Made by a program: the position numbers and the translations under genes. From contig JAPFFF010000017.1 of NCBI GenBank assembly GCA_039105265.1, forward strand, positions 682,001 to 746,000: 64,000 bases of DNA, in the 5' to 3' direction. Numbering within the stretch: the stretch's first letter is position 1; every line of letters begins with the position of its first letter. Under the pieces are notes generated by a model. It saw nothing but the letters and a program-made list of their open reading frames with translations. It had not been told where the DNA came from and ran no database searches. Positions 56,003 through 64,000 of the stretch are shown here, in pieces. The DNA is from Tritrichomonas musculus. Lineage: Eukaryota; Parabasalia; Tritrichomonadida; Tritrichomonadidae.

Positions 56003-57631
56003 ATGTTAAATCCAGAAATTGAGCTTAGGACTTCAAGTGAAACATGTACTCAAATAGCTAGTTACTTTGATATAGTTGATAATTGTATAGCTTTATCAGA
56101 TACAAATAAACAATATACAATTAATCCTCAAACATCTTATTCTCCTTCACCTACAATTCCTCAAGGTTCTTATACAAGTGTAATTATATCACCAAATACA
56201 AATAATACAGCTGATATATATAATGGTTTTATAAGAGCTGACATGGAAGTTATGATTAGAGAAACAGCAGGAGAGACTGTTGAAGCAGCAGATGCAGAAA
56301 ATAAATATCTTTTAAATAAAGTTTGGTTTGGATTTAAGGATGCTAGAGATGCTGTTGAGAAATATGAAATAGTAGCTAATGGAATAACTATATATACTCA
56401 GAACTTTGGTTGTGAAGAATCATTCTTAACAGCTTGTTGTGCTAATGAAACAACAAAGAGAGCTGATATTTATTCAAAAGCTAGACATAAAGATATATGG
56501 AATAATCAATCAGGAAGCAGAACAGGATTCATTGTTGATTGGAAAGAAAAAGATAGTAAAAAATGGACTGATCAAACATATAAAATTCATCTCAAAATTG
56601 ATTTAAGAAGATTCTTACCATTATCTAATATTAAATATCTTCCAGCATTTGCAGGTAAAATAGAACTCAGATTATTCTTTTCTTGTACTGGTATGGTTTG
56701 TTGTCCTCTTGGTCCTGGAAAAGCATTTGAACATGATCATAGTGTTAATTGTAAATATGTATTTGAAGACATTAATAATGAGTTTATCCCTATTGGTGAA
56801 CCGATTACTATGTATACTGAAAAAGCAACAGCAGCTAGTAATGGAATAACAACATATCAACCAAATGAAAGAACATTTCAAGTCGTTAAATATGCTGTTA
56901 CTGAATGTTCATCTATTATTCCTTGTTTTGGTATTGAAGATAATATTTATTCTAGTCTTGTACAAAGATATGCTGATCCTACTCATCCACTTACTTTTCC
57001 TACTCAAACTTTATCTGTTTACACGACAACTAATCCATTAAAAAATGCAAATAGTAAATCTACTTGTACAATTACTCCTAGATTTGTTGATTCAATTTTC
57101 TTATTATTTCCTGTTAAACATACTCATCATACTTATTTTAAGAATCCAAACTTTAAATCATTTCAATTAAATTGTGGCGGATACGGGAATATTCCTGCAA
57201 AACCTTTTGGCACTACTGATGAGTATCCTGAATTTCTAGAATATTGCCAAAATGCTATGAATATGAATGGTGGACAAAGTGGATTCAATAAAGAGGTTGT
57301 AAACAGTTTAACTCATTGTCATAGAGATTTATCTAATAAACCAATATTTAGCTATTCAAAGGGTAATTATTCTAATGATAAGAGTAGTTTCTTTATTGGA
57401 CTTCCTACTGAAACAGATAATACTTATCAACAAGGATTAACCTCTTTATCACCTATTAACTTTGAAATTAATGTAACTCAAGATACAGGAGGCAAAACTT
57501 ATGCTGAAGCTTGTCAAACTCCACCTCTTATTTGTTTATTGTTTGATTCTTCAATCTCAATACTAGTCCAACCGAATGGATGCCCTCCTCTAGTACGCCT
57601 TGGGAATTTTGATCTCACTTCTAGGGACTAA
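56003..57631 (+). CDS. Polinton D major capsid protein, 542 aa
   Basis: It is a double-jelly-roll capsid protein related to A and B. ETCTQIASYFDIVDNCIALS lies near the start, FGCEESFLTACCANE near 133, DLRRFLPLSNIKYLPAFAGK near 204 and QRYADPTHPLTFPTQ near 325. The loop after residue 170 and that near 240-290 differ in length from A and B. The first-gene leader is the TTTTTTATTTTT stretch just before the ATG. Confidence 0.88.
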   Translation: MLNPEIELRTSSETCTQIASYFDIVDNCIALSDTNKQYTINPQTSYSPSPTIPQGSYTSVIISPNTNNTADIYNGFIRADMEVMIRETAGETVEAADAENKYLLNKVWFGFKDARDAVEKYEIVANGITIYTQNFGCEESFLTACCANETTKRADIYSKARHKDIWNNQSGSRTGFIVDWKEKDSKKWTDQTYKIHLKIDLRRFLPLSNIKYLPAFAGKIELRLFFSCTGMVCCPLGPGKAFEHDHSVNCKYVFEDINNEFIPIGEPITMYTEKATAASNGITTYQPNERTFQVVKYAVTECSSIIPCFGIEDNIYSSLVQRYADPTHPLTFPTQTLSVYTTTNPLKNANSKSTCTITPRFVDSIFLLFPVKHTHHTYFKNPNFKSFQLNCGGYGNIPAKPFGTTDEYPEFLEYCQNAMNMNGGQSGFNKEVVNSLTHCHRDLSNKPIFSYSKGNYSNDKSSFFIGLPTETDNTYQQGLTSLSPINFEINVTQDTGGKTYAEACQTPPLICLLFDSSISILVQPNGCPPLVRLGNFDLTSRD

Positions 57632-57700
57632 TGAACAAAAATATATTTTGTCATTCTATTTTTATTTTTATTTTTTTTATTTCGTATTTACACAAATATT

Positions 57701-58315
57701 ATGTCAGAAGGAGGAGTTATTGAATTTGTTACATTAAACGAACACCCTGAATATGAAATATTAAATGATTTCCCTTATACTATTAGACGAAAAGATAATA
57801 AATATGTAGTTAAAGAAAGTATAAATAATTGTGGATATGTAAGTGTTTGTATGAATGGTAAGCCTAATATTCTTAAACACCAAATAATAGCTAAACAATT
57901 TATAGATAATCCAAATAATTTACCTTTCATAGATCACCTTAACCACAATAGAGCTGATTATCATTTATCAAATCTTCGTTGGTGTTCAGCAAAAGATAAT
58001 AATAGAAATGTTTCAACAAAAAATGGAGTTGAATATATTTTTATTGATAATATTCCTGATGAATCAATTTCTATAACACATTATGATATAAGAAATGAAA
58101 GACGATTTTTTGAAGAAAACAAATATTTTTATTATAAAGGAGAAAAAGAAGAAGATATTTTTTATGAAAGAATAACTGATAATATTTATAGAATTATGCA
58201 TATAAATTTAACAAAAGGAAAATATAAAATAATAAACACAAGAGATATTAATAATAAACTAACTGCTATAACAATTCGTATTTTTAAATATCAATATGGA
58301 ATTAAAAATAATTAA
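57701..58315 (+). CDS. HNH endonuclease-like protein of Polinton D, 204 aa
   Basis: The N-terminal half matches the 111-aa HNH protein: YEILNDFPYTIRRK, then the HNH core IDHLNHNRADYHLSNLRWCS with the conserved residues. The C-terminal 90 residues are extra, charged and unrecognised. It lies between the capsid and the 150-aa genes, unlike A and B, where it is next to the terminal repeat. Confidence 0.8.
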   Translation: MSEGGVIEFVTLNEHPEYEILNDFPYTIRRKDNKYVVKESINNCGYVSVCMNGKPNILKHQIIAKQFIDNPNNLPFIDHLNHNRADYHLSNLRWCSAKDNNRNVSTKNGVEYIFIDNIPDESISITHYDIRNERRFFEENKYFYYKGEKEEDIFYERITDNIYRIMHINLTKGKYKIINTRDINNKLTAITIRIFKYQYGIKNN

Positions 58316-59110
58316 ATAATAACCTATAGAAATCTTTCAACTTGATACTTAGCTCAATAGTAATTTCATGGATAAAAAGTTACGGGGTTCGAAAAATAGA
58401 AAGGACAACATTTTTTTATTTATAATTACAAAGATAAAAATTCAATTAAGTATTCAAAATAATTATTATAGTAATTGCAAAGATAAAAAATAATTATTAT
58501 AGTAATTGCAAAGATAAAAATTCAATAAGCATTCAAAATAATTACTTTTGCAAATGCAAAGATAAAAAAATAATTATCTTAATTATTACAAAGATAAAAA
58601 TTCAATAAGCATTCAAAATTGAGAGTGCAAAGATAATTTCAATGATAAATCATTGATTTTGCAAAGATAAAAAAATAATTATTATAGTAATTGCAAAGAT
58701 AAAAATTCAATAAAGTATTCAAAATAATTACTTTTGCAAATGCAAAGATAAAAAAATAATTATATTAGTAATTACAAAGATAAAAACATTTATAAAAATC
58801 TTCTAAATTGATGTATAATAATGGTTAAATTCTTTTTATTAGGTCCACTGTCTCTTTTTATAGAATTAATAATAAATATATATTTATATGTAAGATTCAA
58901 AGTTAAATTAATGATAAATAAATAAATGATGTATGAAATAATATTTTATAACTAAATTATCCTTATATATGATGATTTACTAACCTAAACTAAAAAAATG
59001 AAGGTTTTAAAAATAAGTGGATAAATGTCACTTTTTTAATTTTTTATTAAATTTTTTTATTTGATATTTTATTTTTATTTTTGTATTTATATTTTTTATT
59101 TCAATCAAAA
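58316..59110. other. AT-rich spacer with interspersed repeats in Polinton D
   Basis: No gene is seen. Between about 58428 and 58790 the word CAAAGATAA occurs ten times, set in longer repeats such as TTCAATAAGCATTCAAAATA and AATAATTATTATAGTAATTG. The rest is A/T-rich, with a T-rich leader before the 150-aa gene. The spacer replaces the 27-bp gap found between the corresponding genes in A and B. Confidence 0.75.
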
Positions 59111-59563
59111 ATGGAAAATCAATTAAAGGTATATGATTATATCAATTTTATTATTTCTCTAGCCAATAAACCTGAAGATTTTAAAGAATGTAATTTTGCT
59201 ATTCTTTGTGATAAATATCCTATTCAATTAAATCATAACAATTATTTAGCTAAAGTAATGTACATCTCTTTCAAAACAGATAAAACAGTATGGAGAATAT
59301 ATCCTGATAAGATAAAGGAATATGACATAGAACACATTGTATTAAGTACTAACACAAGAAGAAGATTAAATTATAAAATGAATGAGTTCTTTGTTAATGG
59401 TTCAAATATAGAACAAAAATATGAGGAATATAGTTATTATAATTATTCAATCGAATTAGCATCTAAAAAGACTAAAACAATGATAGAAGAATTACGTAAA
59501 AGATATGAATTAGATACACCTGAACTATTTATAGGAGAACATCAACCATTAGTACTTGAATAA
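59111..59563 (+). CDS. Polinton D relative of the 148-aa protein, 150 aa
   Basis: The ATG at 59111 is used; upstream codons come from a TTG-start frame in the T-rich leader. Conserved points are VYDYIN, CNFAILCDKYP, YPDKIKEYD, NGSNIEQKYE, YYNYSI and FIGEHQPLVLE. The function is unknown. Confidence 0.75.
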   Translation: MENQLKVYDYINFIISLANKPEDFKECNFAILCDKYPIQLNHNNYLAKVMYISFKTDKTVWRIYPDKIKEYDIEHIVLSTNTRRRLNYKMNEFFVNGSNIEQKYEEYSYYNYSIELASKKTKTMIEELRKRYELDTPELFIGEHQPLVLE

Positions 59564-59569
59564 ATCGTT

Positions 59570-59585
59570 GGTCGGAATTCCGACC
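59570..59585. promoter_or_regulatory. 16-bp perfect palindrome between two D genes
   Basis: GGTCGGAATTCCGACC begins 7 bp after the stop codon of the 150-aa gene and lies about 30 bp before the next start. A GC-rich perfect palindrome stands out in this AT-rich spacer. It could be a processing or termination hairpin, or a protein-binding site. Confidence 0.5.
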
Positions 59586-59614
59586 TACCTTTAATATCAT
59601 ATTTTTTTTTTGAA

Positions 59615-60049
59615 ATGAAAATGAATAAATACAGAAATCCCAATTCAACTACAGTAGGTGTTGAAGGTGCTATGTTTAATGAAGCTACTAAAACAGAAAA
59701 GAATATAGAGTTTAATCATTATGGTATATTTTCAAATGATAATACATATGCTGTTACTTTTAATCAAAGGATTAATAGACCACCAATAAAGTATATGGAG
59801 AATAAACCAGTAAAACCACCTAAATCAAATCAACATAAAACAAAACCTTTACACGAACCTCCTGTTTCTATTACAGACGGTGGATATTTCATTAAAAAAG
59901 ATAAAGCGCCTAAAGCTCCTATTCTTCCTCCATACCTTAAGAAACCAGAGAGTTTAGGAGAAATACAAGGTAAAGCAAATGAAAGAAATAAAGGGCGAAT
60001 AGGATACTTTAAACCAATTAATCTGAATAAAAAATATATACATTATTAA
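59615..60049 (+). CDS. Polinton D relative of the 144-aa protein, 144 aa
   Basis: It keeps MFNEAT, FSNDNTYAVTFN, RPPIKY, HEPPVSITDGG and LPPYLKKPE. The same length as in A and B, despite divergence, suggests a folded, constrained protein. The role is unknown. Confidence 0.75.
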   Translation: MKMNKYRNPNSTTVGVEGAMFNEATKTEKNIEFNHYGIFSNDNTYAVTFNQRINRPPIKYMENKPVKPPKSNQHKTKPLHEPPVSITDGGYFIKKDKAPKAPILPPYLKKPESLGEIQGKANERNKGRIGYFKPINLNKKYIHY

Positions 60050-60083
60050 ACATACTTATTAGTTAACTTTTTTTGTAAAGTAA

Positions 60084-60614
60084 ATGATAAAGAAGAGATC
60101 ATTAAATCAAGGTGCAATTAACGCAAATGTAAGTTTAGAGCCTCAAGCAGCTGCACAATCAACATCTAATATAAGTAATAATATCATTATCAATAAGAGA
60201 GATGATGGTAAAGAAGAAATAGTTATTACAAGAGATATAGAGTTAGAAGCGAAAGAGGAAGAAGAATTAAAAGATCCTAAATACATAATACTTGAAACAT
60301 ATGCTAATATATTATTAAATCAAGACAAAGCTTTAATAGCTAATCTCATATCAAAGAATTGTATTATTGTTCCTTCTACATCTTTATCTAATATTATTAA
60401 AGCTATTGTTAAAGCCGAATCAGTTGAAATTAGTTTAGATGAAGATATTAAATGTTGTAGTTCAAAAGTAAACCCAATTCGAAAAATAGAAGCTATAAAG
60501 ATTGTAAATGATAATGGAGAAGTGTGTACTGATTTTAAACAAGTATATAATAGAGAATATAATGAGTTAGTTAATAAATATCATCTTTGTCTAAAATATG
60601 GAATAAATATGTAG
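60084..60614 (+). CDS. Polinton D relative of the 174-aa protein, 176 aa
   Basis: It shares NVSLEPQAAAQSTSNISNNI, IINKRDDGKEEIVITRDI, ILLNQDKALIANLISKNCII and YNREYNELVN with A and B. One segment after ITRDI is more acidic (LEAKEEEELKDPK). It lies 34 bp after the 144-aa gene. Confidence 0.75.
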   Translation: MIKKRSLNQGAINANVSLEPQAAAQSTSNISNNIIINKRDDGKEEIVITRDIELEAKEEEELKDPKYIILETYANILLNQDKALIANLISKNCIIVPSTSLSNIIKAIVKAESVEISLDEDIKCCSSKVNPIRKIEAIKIVNDNGEVCTDFKQVYNREYNELVNKYHLCLKYGINM

Positions 60615-60658
60615 TATTAATTTTAATCTTTTTAATTTATATTTTTATTTTTATAGAA

Positions 60659-60934
60659 ATGTCAAATAAAATAGATCTAACACAATTCAATCAAACAAAG
60701 GTGATAAAGAAATTAACCAAATCTAAATCTAATGAGGATCTTAAAAATATATAATTGAAAAGAAGAACTCTAAAACTAGAAAAAACAGAAAAGAGGAAGA
60801 AAGAGTAAGTATATGAGTCAAGAAGAAAGATTAGAAGCTAGAAGATTACAACAAAAAGAATATAGATTAAGAAAGAAACAAGAATTAGAAGAGTTAAAGA
60901 AGATTGCAGCAACAGTTTTAACCAATAAGGAATA
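60659..60934 (+). pseudogene. Polinton D bZIP-like gene, broken
   Basis: The region begins MSNKIDLTQFNQTKVIKKLT and carries SKSNEDLKNI. Further on it has the basic stretch ARRLQQKEYRLRKKQELEEL, matching the 92-aa gene of A and B. It looks broken, with about one or two breaks. The same order relative to the 176-aa gene as in A and B shows that this block is inherited together. Confidence 0.65.
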
Positions 60935-60968
60935 AGAAAAAACAAAAATAATATAATTGTTTTTAAAA

Positions 60969-63900
60969 TTAGAACTTTATTTTTCGTTCAAATTGAGGTA
61001 GATTAATTTGTTGATAAGATGATGATTTTCTAAAGCAATTTGCACCATCTAATAAATTAAATGTAATCTCTTCTCCTTTATACATTCTATCATATAGTTG
61101 TTCTATTGTTATATTCATTCGTTTAGCTTTATTAATAATACATTGCTTAGGTACTCCACGCATTCTTATATGATAACCTTCATTACCTTGTTCATCAACT
61201 AATATATCAAGATATGATTTCTTTCCTAATGCTATTAATTTTCTAGAATAAACAGATCCTACAGCACCATCAAATGAATCGAAATCACAATGAAATTGAG
61301 TCATCTTTTTACCTATTAATTCTTTTCCATATTTTTGTTTAAAGACATCAGCTATCTTTTGTACATCTATTTCTTTAACGTGAATACTATCTGTGTCTGT
61401 GTAGTATATATCTATTCCATTTTGTTCAGCTGTACTTATTACTCTATTCATTAAATGTTTACTATATGACAAAACAGTTGCGCCAAATTGAGGGAGATTA
61501 AAGTGATTGTTAATAGGTTTTACTTTTTTAACATATATGTTATCGATTTCTTTGTTCTCTATCACCTCTGTTATATAATTATAGTGTTTCCATATATATT
61601 TAATTGCATTATTTTTAGGAATACATTTTGTTTCTGTTGTTGTTGCTTTTAATATTGATTTTCCGTAAATAGAATTAAGAAGTAGTTTTATAGTTTGTTG
61701 TAATGGGTTCTTAGCATCTTGATATCTTTTTCTAAGACTAAACAATTTTTCTATAAATACATTAATCTTATTATTAAATCCTTCATTAAAATAGTATCCT
61801 CTAATAAACTCATAATCAAATTCATAAAAATCCAATAAATCAAGAAAAGCTCTCTTATCTATATAAAAGTTATTAATTGGATTATTATTAAATATTTTGG
61901 ATCCTTGTTCATTTCTACTATATATCTGACCAAATTTATAAGGTTTATTAGATTTGCATTTTATTTTTGTTATGTTTATTTCAATAAAGAACTGATCATA
62001 TTTTAGTAATTCTTCAGTAGTTATTGATGATGATATTATTTTTGGTGTTCCTTTAGCTATACCTGGCATAAAATACATTGCACTAGGATATAATGAAACA
62101 GCATCAAAATCTTGTATTCTATCTTCTATATATTGCTTTTCATTATTAGCTGTCATAGTTCTTCCACCATTAACACATCTTAAGATAAAGCTTTGTGGTT
62201 TTCCGCTTAATTGATAACACTCATCAAAACAACCAAATCTAAAAGCATAATAATAACCAATAGCACTAATAGAGATAAAGTTATGAACATTAGGCATATC
62301 TGTCTTCGTTTGTTTAAATACTTCAACCAAATCTCTATTAAATTTCTCTACTCCTTTCATTAATACAATACAATCAAGCTTACAATAATATATAGCGTAC
62401 TTCATTATATCTATTTTCATGTTATCATATGCACCACAAGCTTTAGCATTATTTATTAGTTGTTTCCAATTTTCTTTAATTTGTTTAAATTCCATTTTAT
62501 CCTGATTCTCTAAATAATATTGTAATTGAAATTCAAGTACACTTACATATTGTCTTTTTATATTCTTTTCTGTATATATCTTATAAGCCATTACCTCTTT
62601 ATGAACATTTAGTTGAAACATTTTACCAAATGAAGCTAAAGCAGCAGGTATAATGGAATAGCTATTTCTAAATGTTAATCTCTTCTCTATTACTGTCATT
62701 TTTATCATCTTCTTTGTTCGTTTATCATTAGCTTCAATTTCTTTATACTTAGTCATCACTATTTGTAGTATTGTACCATTTCTCTCTGTTAGCTGTACAT
62801 CCCATCCTGGTGTATTAATAAAGAAACAAGCATCATATTTCAGGTTATGAAAGTAAGTTAATGAATTGTTTTCTAATGAGTTTAATAATCTATCTGAGAT
62901 ATTAGGACCATCAAATATCATTTTATGTATTAATTCTTTTGTTCTGTATACAGTGATATTAAGATAAGGTCTATGAGGTGAGACAGTAGTATCAGTTTCA
63001 AAATCTGAATAATATATCTTAGTCCATTCTCTCTCCTTTTTCATTTCTGACGATGAATCTATTAATTTCGTACATAAATCATGATCATAGTTAAGGTCAG
63101 TAAAATCATTTAAATTATTATTATACTCATTTGTTGCTAATATATTCATTTCACAACTCTTTATCTCTCTAAATCTTCCTTCTTTAAATAGTTTGCGAAA
63201 TATTGTCATAGGTTTCATTCCATTTAATGGTTTATATATCATATAATGATTCTTGTATAATAATAAGTCTACAGTTCTATTAAAATCTTTTGCCCATTCT
63301 TTCTTTCTTGTATCTATCTTTATTTGTTGTTGATGTTTAATATCATATTGCTCTTCTATACGCCTAACAATAAAATGACATTTGAAGTATTTTGATATCT
63401 CATATATCAGGTTATTAGGGACTAAACGTGTTTTGACCATATACCTTAAATGATTGATTTCATCTTCTGTAAATACATTTGATTGAATACAAGCATATAC
63501 TAAACAATTATCTTTATAGTTCTTTTTATCTATGGTCTTAAATATTTGATATTGAGTTAAATCTAAATCAGAGAGATTGATATAAGGAAAGAATCCACCT
63601 TCAGGGTTTTCTCTATAATCTTCATCTATCTCTATTTCTTCTTCGTATAACTGTCCTTTATTATCTTGTTTATCGACTGCAAATGTTGTTTTTCTTCCAT
63701 TCCTTTTATTATGAATGAAGAGTAATTGATATTTAGATGGAATAAATGAATTGCCTATATAAGGGTTATTATCAGAACAATCATAATTTAAATCTATTGT
63801 ACCTGCTATGTGTCCTATAGTTGAATCTATCTTTTTCTCTTTCGATAAAGTAAACCATTTATATTGTTCTCCGTCTAATGATTCACTTTTAACTACAACC

Positions 63901-64000
63901 TTCTTTTTATTATTCTTCTGTAAATGTCTTAATGTTTCTGTAAATGCTAATCTCTTATCTTCATCTTCTCCTATATCTATCTCAAATGATATCTCTTTAT
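60969..64000 (-). CDS. Polinton D protein-primed DNA polymerase B, start beyond window
   Basis: The frame is open from 60969 to the last base of the window, so the start lies outside. Positions of key motifs: exonuclease I (YSDFET) near 63000, exonuclease II (HNLKYD) near 62850, polymerase motif A (DFDAVSLYPS) near 62100, motif B (NSIYGKS) near 61670 and motif C (YYTDTDS) near 61400, with the thumb region beyond. It is homologous to 3326-5971 throughout the overlap, including the N-terminal part FTEDEINHLR near 63450. It converges with the bZIP-like gene region and is opposite in strand to the capsid module, unlike in A. Confidence 0.92.
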   Translation of the reverse strand, partial: KEISFEIDIGEDEDKRLAFTETLRHLQKNNKKKVVVKSESLDGEQYKWFTLSKEKKIDSTIGHIAGTIDLNYDCSDNNPYIGNSFIPSKYQLLFIHNKRNGRKTTFAVDKQDNKGQLYEEEIEIDEDYRENPEGGFFPYINLSDLDLTQYQIFKTIDKKNYKDNCLVYACIQSNVFTEDEINHLRYMVKTRLVPNNLIYEISKYFKCHFIVRRIEEQYDIKHQQQIKIDTRKKEWAKDFNRTVDLLLYKNHYMIYKPLNGMKPMTIFRKLFKEGRFREIKSCEMNILATNEYNNNLNDFTDLNYDHDLCTKLIDSSSEMKKEREWTKIYYSDFETDTTVSPHRPYLNITVYRTKELIHKMIFDGPNISDRLLNSLENNSLTYFHNLKYDACFFINTPGWDVQLTERNGTILQIVMTKYKEIEANDKRTKKMIKMTVIEKRLTFRNSYSIIPAALASFGKMFQLNVHKEVMAYKIYTEKNIKRQYVSVLEFQLQYYLENQDKMEFKQIKENWKQLINNAKACGAYDNMKIDIMKYAIYYCKLDCIVLMKGVEKFNRDLVEVFKQTKTDMPNVHNFISISAIGYYYAFRFGCFDECYQLSGKPQSFILRCVNGGRTMTANNEKQYIEDRIQDFDAVSLYPSAMYFMPGIAKGTPKIISSSITTEELLKYDQFFIEINITKIKCKSNKPYKFGQIYSRNEQGSKIFNNNPINNFYIDKRAFLDLLDFYEFDYEFIRGYYFNEGFNNKINVFIEKLFSLRKRYQDAKNPLQQTIKLLLNSIYGKSILKATTTETKCIPKNNAIKYIWKHYNYITEVIENKEIDNIYVKKVKPINNHFNLPQFGATVLSYSKHLMNRVISTAEQNGIDIYYTDTDSIHVKEIDVQKIADVFKQKYGKELIGKKMTQFHCDFDSFDGAVGSVYSRKLIALGKKSYLDILVDEQGNEGYHIRMRGVPKQCIINKAKRMNITIEQLYDRMYKGEEITFNLLDGANCFRKSSSYQQINLPQFERKIKF

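Larger units (their letters stand above)
51063..64000. mobile_element. Polinton D (type 1, diverged), runs off the window
   Basis: The left end is recognised by AGTAGTATACG at 51063 and a GC-rich terminal stretch. Gene order is penton-like, integrase, ATPase, pVI-like, 218-aa, capsid, HNH, 150-aa, 144-aa, 176-aa and bZIP-like, all plus strand, then polymerase B on the minus strand. It is the same family as A and B but clearly diverged at the protein level. Protease and right end are not in view. It looks largely whole, with one or two breaks in the small bZIP-like gene. Confidence 0.9.

Noticed and set aside
3326-64000. The window as part of a large DNA virus genome
   Set aside because: Repeated copies with terminal repeats, target duplication, nested hAT and Merlin-like elements fit integrated Polintons in a eukaryotic genome better.
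1-64000. LTR retrotransposons or LINEs
   Set aside because: No reverse transcriptase, LTR pair or poly-A-tailed element was seen; the integrases lie in Polinton gene clusters.

Overview
The window is AT-rich, intron-poor DNA made almost entirely of Maverick/Polinton-type elements. I see no intact host gene. Nearly identical Polinton copies, short AT-rich leaders with a few Inr-like TCAYT...CATT motifs close to start codons, and an ISXO2/Merlin-type transposase together suggest a parabasalid protist such as Trichomonas or a relative. That assignment is an inference; the protein families are seen directly. All percentages and alignments here were judged by eye.

Layout. 1-2720: AT-rich non-coding DNA with direct and inverted repeats, including a degenerate inverted-repeat element. 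2721-3326: 5' part of a Merlin/IS1016-like transposase gene, which runs directly into Polinton A. Polinton A (about 3326-20876, right terminal repeat kept, left end lost) carries DNA polymerase B, a coiled-coil gene, a 19-bp minisatellite, and then the capsid and integration module: bZIP-like protein, several small conserved proteins, major capsid protein, pVI-like protein, ATPase, integrase, penton-like protein, adenain/Ulp1-type protease and an HNH protein. A 1609-bp hAT-like element sits inside its integrase gene. 20877-22790: spacer holding a decayed minus-strand gene. Polinton B (22791-35532) has both terminal inverted repeats and repeats the right 10.9 kb of A almost base for base, but carries a fibre-like gene where A has the polymerase arm.

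35716-45435 holds parts of a second, distant Polinton type (type 2) with its own double-jelly-roll capsid protein and integrase, arranged as two partial copies head to tail. 45436-50525 is a 5.1-kb element, here called C. It has Polinton-style ends (AGTAGTATA...) and long terminal repeats but no recognisable polymerase, integrase, ATPase or capsid gene. Its largest gene is unrecognised. C is the best candidate in the window for an undescribed system: a satellite that may borrow Polinton enzymes. 50526-51062 is a fragment of a repeat-bearing, shaft-like protein gene. 51063-64000 is Polinton D, of the A/B type but diverged, with the capsid module on the plus strand and polymerase B on the minus strand, running off the window.

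How the genes work together, from family knowledge: polymerase B copies the linear element by protein priming, the integrase inserts it, and the capsid protein, penton-like protein, pVI-like protein, protease and packaging ATPase form a virion-morphogenesis set. The fibre-like proteins would be attachment proteins. The bZIP-like protein and the 174/148/144-residue proteins form a conserved block of unknown role. All elements are described as fossils. A is broken in several places. B has whole ends but is not a full gene set. D looks largely whole where visible.
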